Assembly: GCA_022577435.1 (NCBI GenBank)
Contig: JAKOON010000069.1
Coordinates: 539,062 to 603,061, forward strand
Reading direction: 5' to 3'
Length of the DNA: 64,000 nucleotides
Source of the DNA: Embiotoca jacksoni
Taxonomy: Eukaryota > Chordata > Actinopteri > Embiotocidae
The notes below the pieces were generated by a model that saw only the letters and a program-made list of their open reading frames with translations, made no database searches and was not told the origin of the DNA. Every line of letters begins with the position of its first letter. The first letter of the stretch is position 1. Made by a program: the position numbers and the translations under genes. Below are positions 14,712 through 30,390 of this stretch, in pieces.

Positions 14712-17700
14712 GCTGAAGTGATGTTGACGTGACGTGATGTTGACGTGATGTTGACGTGATGCTGACGTGATGCTGACGTGATGTTGACGTGACGTGATGT
14801 TGACGTGATGTTGACGTGATGCTGACGTGATGTTGACGTGATGCTGAAGTGATGTTGACGTGACGTGATGTTGACGTGATGTTGACGTGATGCTGACGTG
14901 ATGCTGATGTGATGCTGAAGTGATGTTGACGTGACGTGATGTTGACGTGATGTTGACGTGATGCTGACGTGATGCTGACGTGATGTTGACGTGATGTTGA
15001 CGTGATGCTGACGTGATGTTGACGTGATGCTGACGTGATGTAGACGTGATGCTGACGTGATGCTGACGTGATGTTGACGTGATGCTGAAGTGATGTTGAC
15101 GTGACGTGATGTTGACGTGATGTTGACGTGATGTTGACGTGATGTTGACGTGATGCTGACGTGATGTTGACGTGATGCTGAAGTGATGTTGACGTGACGT
15201 GATGTTGACGTGATGTTGACGTGATGCTGACGTGATGTTGACGTGATGCTGACGTGATGTAGACGTGATGCTGACGTGATGCTGACGTGATGTTGACGTG
15301 ATGCTGACGTGATGCTGACGTGATGCTGACGTGATGCTGACGTGATGTTGACGTGATGCTGACGTGATGTTGACGTGATGTTGACGTGATGTTGACGTGA
15401 ACGGATGTTGACGTGATGTTGACGTGACGTGATGTTGACGTGATGCTGACGTGATGCTGACGTGATGCTTACGTGATGTTGACGTGATGTTGACGTGATG
15501 TTGACGTGATGCTTACGTGATCTTGACGTGATGCTGACATGATGTTGACGTGATGTTGACGTGACGTGATGTTGACGTGATGTTGACGTGATGCTGACGT
15601 GATGTTGACGTGATGTTGACGTGATGTTGACGTGAACGGATGTTGACGTGATGTTGACGTGACGTGATGTTGACGTGATGCTGACGTGATGCTGACGTGA
15701 TGCTGACGTGATGCTGACGTGATGTTGACATGATGCTGACGTGATGCTGACGTGATGCTGACGTGATGTTGACGTGATGCTGACGTGATGTTGACGTGAT
15801 GTTGACGTGAACGGATGTTGACGTGATGTTGACGTGACGTGATGTTGACGTGATGCTGACGTGATGCTGACGTGATGCTGACGTGATGTTGACGTAATGT
15901 TGACGTGATGTTGACGTGATGTTGACGTGATGCTGACGTGATGTTGACGTGATGCTGATGTGATGCTGACGTGATGTTGACGTGATGTTGACGTGATGCT
16001 GACGTGATGCTGACGTGATGTTGACGTGATGTTGACGTGATGCTGACGTGATGTTGACGTGATGTTGATGTGATGCTGACGTGATGCTGACGTGATGCTG
16101 AAGTGATGTTGACGTGACGTGATGTTGACGTGATGTTGACGTGATGCTGACGTGATGCTGAAGTGATGTTGACGTGACGTGATGTTGACGTGATGTTGAC
16201 GTGATGCTGACGTGATGTTGACGTGATGTTGACGTGATGTTGACGTGATGCTGACGTGATGTTGACGTGATGCTGAAGTGATGTTGACGTGACGTGATGT
16301 TGACGTGATGTTGACGTGATGCTGACGTGATGTAGACGTGATGCTGACGTGATGCTGACGTGATGTTGACGTGATGCTGACGTGATGCTGACGTGATGCT
16401 GACGTGATGCTGACGTGATGTTGACGTGATGCTGACGTGATGTTGACGTGATGTTGACGTGATGTTGATGTGAACGGATGTTGACGTGATGTTGACGTGA
16501 CGTGATGTTGACGTGATGCTGACGTGATGCTGACGTGATGCTTACGTGATGTTGACGTGATGTTGACGTGATGTTGACGTGATGCTTACGTGATCTTGAC
16601 GTGATGCTGACATGATGTTGACGTGATGTTGACGTGACGTGATGTTGACGTGATGTTGACGTGATGCTGACGTGATGTTGACGTGATGTTGACGTGATGT
16701 TGACGTGAACGGATGTTGACGTGATGTTGACGTGACGTGATGTTGACGTGATGCTGACGTGATGCTGACGTGATGCTGACGTGATGCTGACGTGATGTTG
16801 ACATGATGCTGACGTGATGCTGACGTGATGCTGACGTGATGTTGACGTGATGCTGACGTGATGTTGACGTGATGTTGACGTGAACGGATGTTGACGTGAT
16901 GTTGACGTGACGTGATGTTGACGTGATGCTGACGTGATGCTGACGTGATGCTGACGTGATGTTGACGTAATGTTGACGTGATGTTGACGTGATGTTGACG
17001 TGATGCTGACGTGATGTTGACGTGATGCTGATGTGATGCTGACGTGATGTTGACGTGATGTTGACGTGATGCTGACGTGATGCTGACGTGATGTTGACGT
17101 GATGTTGACGTGATGCTGACGTGATGTTGACGTGATGTTGATGTGATGCTGACGTGATGCTGACGTGATGCTGAAGTGATGTTGACGTGACGTGATGTTG
17201 ACGTGATGTTGACGTGATGCTGACGTGATGCTGAAGTGATGTTGACGTGACGTGATGTTGACGTGATGTTGACGTGATGCTGACGTGATGTTGACGTGAT
17301 GCTGAAGTGACGTGATGTTGACGTGATGTTGACGTGATGCTGACGTGATGTTGACGTGATGCTGACGTGATGTAGACGTGATGCTGACGTGATGCTGACG
17401 TGATGCTGACGTGATGCTGACGTGATGTTGACGTGATGCTGACGTGATGTTGACGTGATGTTGACGTGAACGGATGTTGACGTGATGTTGACGTGACGTG
17501 ATGTTGACGTGATGCTGACGTGATGCTGACGTGATGCTGACGTGATGTTGACGTAATGTTGACGTGATGTTGACGTGATGTTGACGTGATGCTGACGTGA
17601 TGTTGACGTGATGCTGATGTGATGCTGACGTGATGTTGACGTGATGTTGACGTGATGCTGACATGATGCTGACGTGATGTTGACGTGATGTTGACGTGAT

Positions 17701-20700
17701 GCTGACGTGATGTTGACGTGATGTTGATGTGATGCTGACGTGATGCTGACGTGATGCTGAAGTGATGTTGACGTGACGTGATGTTGACGTGATGTTGACG
17801 TGATGCTGACGTGATGCTGAAGTGATGTTGACGTGACGTGATGTTGACGTGATGTTGACGTGATGCTGACGTGATGTTGACGTGATGCTGAAGTGACGTG
17901 ATGTTGACATGATGTTGACGTGATGCTGACGTGATGTTGACGTGATGCTGACGTGATGCTGACGTGATGCTGACGTGATGTTGACGTGATGCTGACGTGA
18001 TGTTGACGTGATGTTGACGTGATGTTGACGTGAACGGATGTTGACGTGATGTTGACGTGACGTGATGTTGACGTGATGCTGACGTGATGCTGACGTGATG
18101 CTTACGTGATGTTGACGTGATGTTGACGTGATGCTGACGTGATGCTGACATGATGTTGACGTGATGTTGACGTGACGTGATGTTGACGTGATGCTGACGT
18201 GATGTTGACGTGATGTTGACGTGATGTTGACGTGAACGGATGTTGACGTGATGTTGACGTGACGTGATGTTGACGTGATGCTGACGTGATGCTGACGTGA
18301 TGCTGACGTGATGTTGACATGATGCTGACGTGATGCTGACGTGATGCTGACGTGATGTTGACGTGATGGCTGACGTGATGTTGACGTGATGTTGACGTGA
18401 ACGGATGTTGACGTGATGTTGACGTGACGTGATGTTGACGTGATGCTGACGTGATGCTGACGTGATGCTGACGTGATGTTGACGTAATGTTGACGTGATG
18501 TTGACGTGATGTTGACGTGATGCTGACGTGATGTTGACGTGATGTTGACGTGATGCTGACGTGACGTGATGTTGACGTGATGCTGACGTGATGTTGACGT
18601 GATGTTGACGTGATGTTGACGTGAACGGATGTTGACGTGATGTTGACGTGACGTGATGTTGACGTGATGCTGACGTGATGCTGACGTGATGCTGACGTGA
18701 TGTTGACATGATGCTGACGTGATGCTGACGTGATGCTGACGTGATGTTGACGTGATGCTGACGTGATGTTGACGTGATGTTGACGTGAACGGATGTTGAC
18801 GTGATGTTGACGTGACGTGATGTTGACGTGATGCTGACGTGATGCTGACGTGATGCTGACGTGATGTTGACGTAATGTTGACGTGATGTTGACGTGATGT
18901 TGACGTGATGCTGACGTGATGTTGACGTGATGTTGACGTGATGCTGACGTGATGTTGACGTGATGCTGACGTGATGCTGACGTGATGCTGACGTGATGCT
19001 GAAGTGATGTTGACGTGACGTGATGTTGACGTGATGTTGACGTGATGCTGACGTGATGCTGAAGTGATGTTGACGTGACGTGATGTTGACGTGATGTTGA
19101 CGTGATGTTGACGTGATGCTGACGTGATGTTGACGTGATGCTGAAGTGATGTTGACGTGACGTGATGTTGACGTGATGCTGACGTGATGCTGACGTGATG
19201 CTGAAGTGATGTTGACGTGACGTGATGTTGACGTGATGTTGACGTGATGTTGACGTGATGTTGACGTGATGCTGACGTGATGCTGACGTGATGTTGATGT
19301 GATGCTGACGTGTTGCTGACGTGATGTTGACGTGATGTTGACGTGATGCTGACGTGATGCTGACGTGATGTTGACGTGACGTGATGTTGACGTGATGTTG
19401 ACGTGATGCTGAAGTGATGTTGACGTGACGTGATGTTGACGTGATGTTGACGTGATGCTGACGTGATGTTGACGTGATGCTGAAGTGATGTTGACGTGAC
19501 GTGATGTTGACGTGATGTTGACGTGATGCTGACGTGATGTTGACGTGATGCTGACGTGATGTAGACGTGATACTGACGTGATGCTGACGTGATGTTGACG
19601 TGATGCTGACGTGATGTTGACGTGATGTTGACGTGAACGGATGTTGACGTGATGTTGACGTGACGTGATGTTGACGTGATGCTGACGTGATGTTGACGTG
19701 ATGTTGACGTGATGCTGACGTGATGCTGACGTGATGTTGACGTGATGTTGACGTGAACGGATGTTGACGTGATGTTGACGTGACGTGATGTTGACGTGAT
19801 GTTGACGTGATGCTGACGTGATGTTGACGTGATGCTGACGTGATGTAGACGTGATGCTGACGTGATGCTGACGTGATGTTGACGTGATGCTGACGTGATG
19901 CTGACGTGATGCTGACGTGATGTTGACGTGATGCTGACGTGATGTTGACGTGATGTTGACGTGATGTTGACGTGAACGGATGTTGACGTGATGTTGACGT
20001 GACGTGATGTTGACGTGATGCTGACGTGATGCTGACGTGATGCTGACGTGATGTTGACGTGATGCTGACGTGATGCTGACATGATGTTGACGTGATGTTG
20101 ACGTGACGTGATGTTGACGTGATGTTGACGTGATGCTGACGTGATGTTGACGTGATGTTGACGTGATGTTGACGTGAACGGATGTTGACGTGATGTTGAC
20201 GTGACGTGATGTTGACGTGATGCTGACGTGATGCTGACGTGATGCTGACGTGATGCTGACGTGATGTTGACATGATGCTGACGTGATGCTGACGTGATGC
20301 TGACGTGATGTTGACGTGATGCTGACGTGATGTTGACGTGATGTTGACGTGAACGGATGTTGACGTGATGTTGACGTGACGTGATGTTGACGTGATGCTG
20401 ACGTGATGCTGACGTGATGCTGACGTGATGTTGACGTAATGTTGACGTGATGTTGTCGTGATGTTGACGTGATGCTGACGTGATGTTGACGTGATGTTGA
20501 CGTGATGCTGACGTGATGTTGACGTGATGCTGATGTGATGCTGACGTGATGTTGACGTGATGTTGACGTGAACGGATGTTGACGTGATGTTGACGTGACG
20601 TGATGTTGACGTGATGCTGACGTAATGCTGACGTGATGCTGACGTGATGTTGACGTAATGTTGACGTGATGTTGACGTGATGTTGACGTGATGCTGACGT

Positions 20701-21922
20701 GATGTTGACGTGATGTTGACGTGATGCTGACGTGACGTGATGTTGACGTGATGCTGACGTGATGTTGACGTGATGTTGACGTGATGTTGACGTGAACGGA
20801 TGTTGACGTGATGTTGACGTGACGTGATGTTGACGTGATGCTGACGTGATGCTGACGTGATGCTGACGTGATGTTGACATGATGCTGACGTGATGCTGAC
20901 GTGATGCTGACGTGATGTTGACGTGATGCTGACGTGATGTTGACGTGATGTTGACGTGAACGGATGTTGACGTGATGTTGACGTGACGTGATGTTGACGT
21001 GATGTTGACGTGATGCTGACGTGATGTTGACGTGATGTTGACGTGAACGGATGTTGACGTGATGTTGACGTGACGTGATGTTGACGTGATGCTGACGTGA
21101 TGCTGACGTGATGCTGACGTGATGTTGACATGATGCTGACGTGATGCTGACGTGATGCTGACGTGATGTTGACGTGATGCTGACGTGATGTTGACGTGAT
21201 GTTGACGTGAACGGATGTTGACGTGATGTTGACGTGACGTGATGTTGACGTGATGCTGACGTGATGCTGACGTGATGCTGACGTGATGTTGACGTAATGT
21301 TGACGTGATGTTGACGTGATGTTGACGTGATGCTGACGTGATGTTGACGTGATGTTGACGTGATGCTGACGTGATGTTGACGTGATGCTGATGTGATGCT
21401 GACGTGATGCTGACGTGATGCTGAAGTGATGTTGACGTGACGTGATGTTGACGTGATGTTGACGTGATGCTGACGTGATGCTGAAGTGATGTTGACGTGA
21501 CGTGATGTTGACGTGATGTTGACGTGATGCTGACGTGATGTTGACGTGATGCTGACGTGTTGCTGACGTGATGTTGACGTGATGTTGACGTGATGCTGAC
21601 GTGATGCTGACGTGATGTTGACGTGACGTGATGTTGACGTGATGTTGACGTGATGCTGACGTGATGTTGACGTGATGCTGAAGTGATGTTGACGTGACGT
21701 GATGTTGACGTGATGTTGACGTGATGCTGACGTGATGTTGACGTGATGCTGAAGTGATGTTGACGTGACGTGATGTTGACGTGATGCTGACGTGATGCTG
21801 ACGTGATGCTGAAGTGATGTTGACGTGACGTGATGTTGACGTGATGTTGACGTGATGTTGACGTGATGTTGACGTGATGCTGACGTGATGCTGACGTGAT
21901 GTTGATGTGATGCTGACGTGTT
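14712..21922 (+). repeat. 7,211-bp tandem segmental duplication, copy B
   Basis: This is the second copy of the 7.2-kb block, joined directly to copy A at 14,711/14,712. The junction reads GTGTTGCTGAAGTG, a combination produced by joining the end of A to the start of the repeat; elsewhere GTGTTGCTG is followed by ACGTG or ACATG. The part from about 16,000 onward is also present about 6.7 kb further on (copy C), and the left part is present at 33,955 onward with a constant offset of 19,243 (copy D). Past 21,922 the sequence continues with GACATG, where copy A had ended. Confidence 0.85.
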
Positions 21923-22699
21923 GCTGACATGATGTTGACGTGATGTTGACGTGATGCTGACGTGATGCTGACGTGATGTTGACGTGACGTGATGTTGACG
22001 TGATGTTGACGTGATGCTGAAGTGATGTTGACGTGACGTGATGTTGACGTGATGTTGACGTGATGCTGACGTGATGTTGACGTGATGCTGAAGTGATGTT
22101 GACGTGACGTGATGTTGACGTGATGTTGACGTGATGCTGACGTGATGTTGACGTGATGCTGACGTGATGTAGACGTGATACTGACGTGATGCTGACGTGA
22201 TGTTGACGTGATGCTGACGTGATGTTGACGTGATGTTGACGTGAACGGATGTTGACGTGATGTTGACGTGACGTGATGTTGACGTGATGCTGACGTGATG
22301 TTGACGTGATGTTGACGTGATGCTGACGTGATGCTGACGTGATGTTGACGTGATGTTGACGTGAACGGATGTTGACGTGATGTTGACGTGACGTGATGTT
22401 GACGTGATGTTGACGTGATGCTGACGTGATGTTGACGTGATGCTGACGTGATGTAGACGTGATGCTGACGTGATGCTGACGTGATGTTGACGTGATGCTG
22501 ACGTGATGCTGACGTGATGCTGACGTGATGTTGACGTGATGCTGACGTGATGTTGACGTGAACGGATGTTGACGTGATGTTGACGTGACGTGATGTTGAC
22601 GTGATGCTGACGTGATGCTGACGTGATGCTTACGTGATGTTGACGTGATGCTGACGTGATGCTGACGTGATGTTGACATGATGCTGACGTGATGTTGAC

Positions 22700-25600
22700 G
22701 TGATGCTGACGTGATGCTGACGTGATGTTGACGTGATGTTGACGTGATGCTGACGTGATGTTGACGTGATGTTGATGTGATGCTGACGTGATGCTGACGT
22801 GATGCTGAAGTGATGTTGACGTGACGTGATGTTGACGTGATGTTGACGTGATGCTGACGTGATGCTGAAGTGATGTTGACGTGACGTGATGTTGACGTGA
22901 TGTTGACGTGATGCTGACGTGATGTTGACGTGATGTTGACGTGATGTTGACGTGATGCTGACGTGATGTTGACGTGATGCTGAAGTGATGTTGACGTGAC
23001 GTGATGTTGACGTGATGTTGACGTGATGCTGACGTGATGTAGACGTGATGCTGACGTGATGCTGACGTGATGTTGACGTGATGCTGACGTGATGCTGACG
23101 TGATGCTGACGTGATGCTGACGTGATGTTGACGTGATGCTGACGTGATGTTGACGTGATGTTGACGTGATGTTGATGTGAACGGATGTTGACGTGATGTT
23201 GACGTGACGTGATGTTGACGTGATGCTGACGTGATGCTGACGTGATGCTTACGTGATGTTGACGTGATGTTGACGTGATGTTGACGTGATGCTTACGTGA
23301 TCTTGACGTGATGCTGACATGATGTTGACGTGATGTTGACGTGACGTGATGTTGACGTGATGTTGACGTGATGCTGACGTGATGTTGACGTGATGTTGAC
23401 GTGATGTTGACGTGAACGGATGTTGACGTGATGTTGACGTGACGTGATGTTGACGTGATGCTGACGTGATGCTGACGTGATGCTGACGTGATGCTGACGT
23501 GATGTTGACATGATGCTGACGTGATGCTGACGTGATGCTGACGTGATGTTGACGTGATGCTGACGTGATGTTGACGTGATGTTGACGTGAACGGATGTTG
23601 ACGTGATGTTGACGTGACGTGATGTTGACGTGATGCTGACGTGATGCTGACGTGATGCTGACGTGATGTTGACGTAATGTTGACGTGATGTTGACGTGAT
23701 GTTGACGTGATGCTGACGTGATGTTGACGTGATGCTGATGTGATGCTGACGTGATGTTGACGTGATGTTGACGTGATGCTGACGTGATGCTGACGTGATG
23801 TTGACGTGATGTTGACGTGATGCTGACGTGATGTTGACGTGATGTTGATGTGATGCTGACGTGATGCTGACGTGATGCTGAAGTGATGTTGACGTGACGT
23901 GATGTTGACGTGATGTTGACGTGATGCTGACGTGATGCTGAAGTGATGTTGACGTGACGTGATGTTGACGTGATGTTGACGTGATGCTGACGTGATGTTG
24001 ACGTGATGCTGAAGTGACGTGATGTTGACGTGATGTTGACGTGATGCTGACGTGATGTTGACGTGATGCTGACGTGATGTAGACGTGATGCTGACGTGAT
24101 GCTGACGTGATGCTGACGTGATGCTGACGTGATGTTGACGTGATGCTGACGTGATGTTGACGTGATGTTGACGTGAACGGATGTTGACGTGATGTTGACG
24201 TGACGTGATGTTGACGTGATGCTGACGTGATGCTGACGTGATGCTGACGTGATGTTGACGTAATGTTGACGTGATGTTGACGTGATGTTGACGTGATGCT
24301 GACGTGATGTTGACGTGATGCTGATGTGATGCTGACGTGATGTTGACGTGATGTTGACGTGATGCTGACATGATGCTGACGTGATGTTGACGTGATGTTG
24401 ACGTGATGCTGACGTGATGTTGACGTGATGTTGATGTGATGCTGACGTGATGCTGACGTGATGCTGAAGTGATGTTGACGTGACGTGATGTTGACGTGAT
24501 GTTGACGTGATGCTGACGTGATGCTGAAGTGATGTTGACGTGACGTGATGTTGACGTGATGTTGACGTGATGCTGACGTGATGTTGACGTGATGCTGAAG
24601 TGACGTGATGTTGACATGATGTTGACGTGATGCTGACGTGATGTTGACGTGATGCTGACGTGATGCTGACGTGATGCTGACGTGATGTTGACGTGATGCT
24701 GACGTGATGTTGACGTGATGTTGACGTGATGTTGACGTGAACGGATGTTGACGTGATGTTGACGTGACGTGATGTTGACGTGATGCTGACGTGATGCTGA
24801 CGTGATGCTTACGTGATGTTGACGTGATGTTGACGTGATGCTGACGTGATGCTGACATGATGTTGACGTGATGTTGACGTGACGTGATGTTGACGTGATG
24901 CTGACGTGATGTTGACGTGATGTTGACGTGATGTTGACGTGAACGGATGTTGACGTGATGTTGACGTGACGTGATGTTGACGTGATGCTGACGTGATGCT
25001 GACGTGATGCTGACGTGATGTTGACATGATGCTGACGTGATGCTGACGTGATGCTGACGTGATGTTGACGTGATGGCTGACGTGATGTTGACGTGATGTT
25101 GACGTGAACGGATGTTGACGTGATGTTGACGTGACGTGATGTTGACGTGATGCTGACGTGATGCTGACGTGATGCTGACGTGATGTTGACGTAATGTTGA
25201 CGTGATGTTGACGTGATGTTGACGTGATGCTGACGTGATGTTGACGTGATGTTGACGTGATGCTGACGTGACGTGATGTTGACGTGATGCTGACGTGATG
25301 TTGACGTGATGTTGACGTGATGTTGACGTGAACGGATGTTGACGTGATGTTGACGTGACGTGATGTTGACGTGATGCTGACGTGATGCTGACGTGATGCT
25401 GACGTGATGTTGACATGATGCTGACGTGATGCTGACGTGATGCTGACGTGATGTTGACGTGATGCTGACGTGATGTTGACGTGATGTTGACGTGAACGGA
25501 TGTTGACGTGATGTTGACGTGACGTGATGTTGACGTGATGCTGACGTGATGCTGACGTGATGCTGACGTGATGTTGACGTAATGTTGACGTGATGTTGAC

Positions 25601-28600
25601 GTGATGTTGACGTGATGCTGACGTGATGTTGACGTGATGTTGACGTGATGCTGACGTGATGTTGACGTGATGCTGACGTGATGCTGACGTGATGCTGACG
25701 TGATGCTGAAGTGATGTTGACGTGACGTGATGTTGACGTGATGTTGACGTGATGCTGACGTGATGCTGAAGTGATGTTGACGTGACGTGATGTTGACGTG
25801 ATGTTGACGTGATGTTGACGTGATGCTGACGTGATGTTGACGTGATGCTGAAGTGATGTTGACGTGACGTGATGTTGACGTGATGCTGACGTGATGCTGA
25901 CGTGATGCTGAAGTGATGTTGACGTGACGTGATGTTGACGTGATGTTGACGTGATGTTGACGTGATGTTGACGTGATGCTGACGTGATGCTGACGTGATG
26001 TTGATGTGATGCTGACGTGTTGCTGACGTGATGTTGACGTGATGTTGACGTGATGCTGACGTGATGCTGACGTGATGTTGACGTGATGTTGACGTGATGC
26101 TGAAGTGATGTTGACGTGACGTGATGTTGACGTGATGTTGACGTGATGCTGACGTGATGTTGACGTGATGCTGAAGTGATGTTGACGTGACGTGATGTTG
26201 ACGTGATGTTGACGTGATGCTGACGTGATGTTGACGTGATGCTGACGTGATGTAGACGTGATACTGACGTGATGCTGACGTGATGTTGACGTGATGCTGA
26301 CGTGATGTTGACGTGATGTTGACGTGAACGGATGTTGACGTGATGTTGACGTGACGTGATGTTGACGTGATGCTGACGTGATGTTGACGTGATGTTGACG
26401 TGATGCTGACGTGATGCTGACGTGATGTTGACGTGATGTTGACGTGAACGGATGTTGACGTGATGTTGACGTGACGTGATGTTGACGTGATGTTGACGTG
26501 ATGCTGACGTGATGTTGACGTGATGCTGACGTGATGTAGACGTGATGCTGACGTGATGCTGACGTGATGTTGACGTGATGCTGACGTGATGCTGACGTGA
26601 TGCTGACGTGATGTTGACGTGATGCTGACGTGATGTTGACGTGATGTTGACGTGATGTTGACGTGAACGGATGTTGACGTGATGTTGACGTGACGTGATG
26701 TTGACGTGATGCTGACGTGATGCTGACGTGATGCTGACGTGATGTTGACGTGATGCTGACGTGATGCTGACATGATGTTGACGTGATGTTGACGTGACGT
26801 GATGTTGACGTGATGTTGACGTGATGCTGACGTGATGTTGACGTGATGTTGACGTGATGTTGACGTGAACGGATGTTGACGTGATGTTGACGTGACGTGA
26901 TGTTGACGTGATGCTGACGTGATGCTGACGTGATGCTGACGTGATGCTGACGTGATGTTGACATGATGCTGACGTGATGCTGACGTGATGCTGACGTGAT
27001 GTTGACGTGATGCTGACGTGATGTTGACGTGATGTTGACGTGAACGGATGTTGACGTGATGTTGACGTGACGTGATGTTGACGTGATGCTGACGTGATGC
27101 TGACGTGATGCTGACGTGATGTTGACGTAATGTTGACGTGATGTTGTCGTGATGTTGACGTGATGCTGACGTGATGTTGACGTGATGTTGACGTGATGCT
27201 GACGTGATGTTGACGTGATGCTGATGTGATGCTGACGTGATGTTGACGTGATGTTGACGTGAACGGATGTTGACGTGATGTTGACGTGACGTGATGTTGA
27301 CGTGATGCTGACGTAATGCTGACGTGATGCTGACGTGATGTTGACGTAATGTTGACGTGATGTTGACGTGATGTTGACGTGATGCTGACGTGATGTTGAC
27401 GTGATGTTGACGTGATGCTGACGTGACGTGATGTTGACGTGATGCTGACGTGATGTTGACGTGATGTTGACGTGATGTTGACGTGAACGGATGTTGACGT
27501 GATGTTGACGTGACGTGATGTTGACGTGATGCTGACGTGATGCTGACGTGATGCTGACGTGATGTTGACATGATGCTGACGTGATGCTGACGTGATGCTG
27601 ACGTGATGTTGACGTGATGCTGACGTGATGTTGACGTGATGTTGACGTGAACGGATGTTGACGTGATGTTGACGTGACGTGATGTTGACGTGATGTTGAC
27701 GTGATGCTGACGTGATGTTGACGTGATGTTGACGTGAACGGATGTTGACGTGATGTTGACGTGACGTGATGTTGACGTGATGCTGACGTGATGCTGACGT
27801 GATGCTGACGTGATGTTGACATGATGCTGACGTGATGCTGACGTGATGCTGACGTGATGTTGACGTGATGCTGACGTGATGTTGACGTGATGTTGACGTG
27901 AACGGATGTTGACGTGATGTTGACGTGACGTGATGTTGACGTGATGCTGACGTGATGCTGACGTGATGCTGACGTGATGTTGACGTAATGTTGACGTGAT
28001 GTTGACGTGATGTTGACGTGATGCTGACGTGATGTTGACGTGATGTTGACGTGATGCTGACGTGATGTTGACGTGATGCTGATGTGATGCTGACGTGATG
28101 CTGACGTGATGCTGAAGTGATGTTGACGTGACGTGATGTTGACGTGATGTTGACGTGATGCTGACGTGATGCTGAAGTGATGTTGACGTGACGTGATGTT
28201 GACGTGATGTTGACGTGATGCTGACGTGATGTTGACGTGATGCTGACGTGTTGCTGACGTGATGTTGACGTGATGTTGACGTGATGCTGACGTGATGCTG
28301 ACGTGATGTTGACGTGACGTGATGTTGACGTGATGTTGACGTGATGCTGACGTGATGTTGACGTGATGCTGAAGTGATGTTGACGTGACGTGATGTTGAC
28401 GTGATGTTGACGTGATGCTGACGTGATGTTGACGTGATGCTGAAGTGATGTTGACGTGACGTGATGTTGACGTGATGCTGACGTGATGCTGACGTGATGC
28501 TGAAGTGATGTTGACGTGACGTGATGTTGACGTGATGTTGACGTGATGTTGACGTGATGTTGACGTGATGCTGACGTGATGCTGACGTGATGTTGATGTG

Positions 28601-30350
28601 ATGCTGACGTGTTGCTGACATGATGTTGACGTGATGTTGACGTGATGCTGACGTGATGCTGACGTGATGTTGACGTGACGTGATGTTGACGTGATGTTGA
28701 CGTGATGCTGAAGTGATGTTGACGTGACGTGATGTTGACGTGATGTTGACGTGATGCTGACGTGATGTTGACGTGATGCTGAAGTGATGTTGACGTGACG
28801 TGATGTTGACGTGATGTTGACGTGATGCTGACGTGATGTTGACGTGATGCTGACGTGATGTAGACGTGATACTGACGTGATGCTGACGTGATGTTGACGT
28901 GATGCTGACGTGATGTTGACGTGATGTTGACGTGAACGGATGTTGACGTGATGTTGACGTGACGTGATGTTGACGTGATGCTGACGTGATGTTGACGTGA
29001 TGTTGACGTGATGCTGACGTGATGCTGACGTGATGTTGACGTGATGTTGACGTGAACGGATGTTGACGTGATGTTGACGTGACGTGATGTTGACGTGATG
29101 TTGACGTGATGCTGACGTGATGTTGACGTGATGCTGACGTGATGTAGACGTGATGCTGACGTGATGCTGACGTGATGTTGACGTGATGCTGACGTGATGC
29201 TGACGTGATGCTGACGTGATGTTGACGTGATGCTGACGTGATGTTGACGTGATGTTGACGTGATGTTGACGTGAACGGATGTTGACGTGATGTTGACGTG
29301 ACGTGATGTTGACGTGATGCTGACGTGATGCTGACGTGATGCTTACGTGATGTTGACGTGATGCTGACGTGATGCTGACATGATGTTGACGTGATGTTGA
29401 CGTGACGTGATGTTGACGTGATGTTGACGTGATGCTGACGTGATGTTGACGTGATGTTGACGTGATGTTGACGTGAACGGATGTTGACGTGATGTTGACG
29501 TGACGTGATGTTGACGTGATGCTGACGTGATGCTGACGTGATGCTGACGTGATGTTGACATGATGCTGACGTGATGCTGACGTGATGCTGACGTGATGTT
29601 GACGTGATGCTGACGTGATGTTGACGTGATGTTGACGTGAACGGATGTTGACGTGATGTTGACGTGACGTGATGTTGACGTGATGCTGACGTGATGCTGA
29701 CGTGATGCTGACGTGATGTTGACGTAATGTTGACGTGATGTTGTCGTGATGTTGACGTGATGCTGACGTGATGTTGACGTGATGTTGACGTGATGCTGAC
29801 GTGATGTTGACGTGATGCTGATGTGATGCTGACGTGATGTTGACGTGATGTTGACGTGAACGGATGTTGACGTGATGTTGACGTGACGTGATGTTGACGT
29901 GATGCTGACGTGATGCTGACGTGATGCTGACGTGATGTTGACGTAATGTTGACGTGATGTTGACGTGATGTTGACGTGATGCTGACGTGATGTTGACGTG
30001 ATGTTGACGTGATGCTGACGTGACGTGATGTTGACGTGATGCTGACGTGATGTTGACGTGATGTTGACGTGATGTTGACGTGAACGGATGTTGACGTGAT
30101 GTTGACGTGACGTGATGTTGACGTGATGCTGACGTGATGCTGACGTGATGCTGACGTGATGTTGACATGATGCTGACGTGATGCTGACGTGATGCTGACG
30201 TGATGTTGACGTGATGCTGACGTGATGTTGACGTGATGTTGACGTGAACGGATGTTGACGTGATGTTGACGTGACGTGATGTTGACGTGATGCTGACGTG
30301 ATGCTGACGTGATGCTGACGTGATGTTGACGTAATGTTGACATGATGTTG
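22700..30350 (+). repeat. Third copy (C) of the large block, displaced about 6.7 kb from B
   Basis: Matches to copy B have an offset of 6,707 at the left (GCTTACGTGATC at 16,586/23,293; GACATGATGCT near 17,661/24,368; the rare GATGGCTG insertion at 18,365/25,072) and 6,691 further right (the rare GTAATGCTG at 20,622/27,313; GATACTG at 22,177/28,868). The 16-bp change fits loss of one compound unit. The left junction is near 22,690-22,730, where similarity to the B region fails. The right end resembles the end of copy D, with an offset of 10,021 over TTGTCG (29,740/39,761) and GACATGATGTT (30,340/40,361). Confidence 0.75.
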
Positions 30351-30390
30351 ACGTGATGTTGACGTGATGCTGACGTGATGTTGACGTGAT

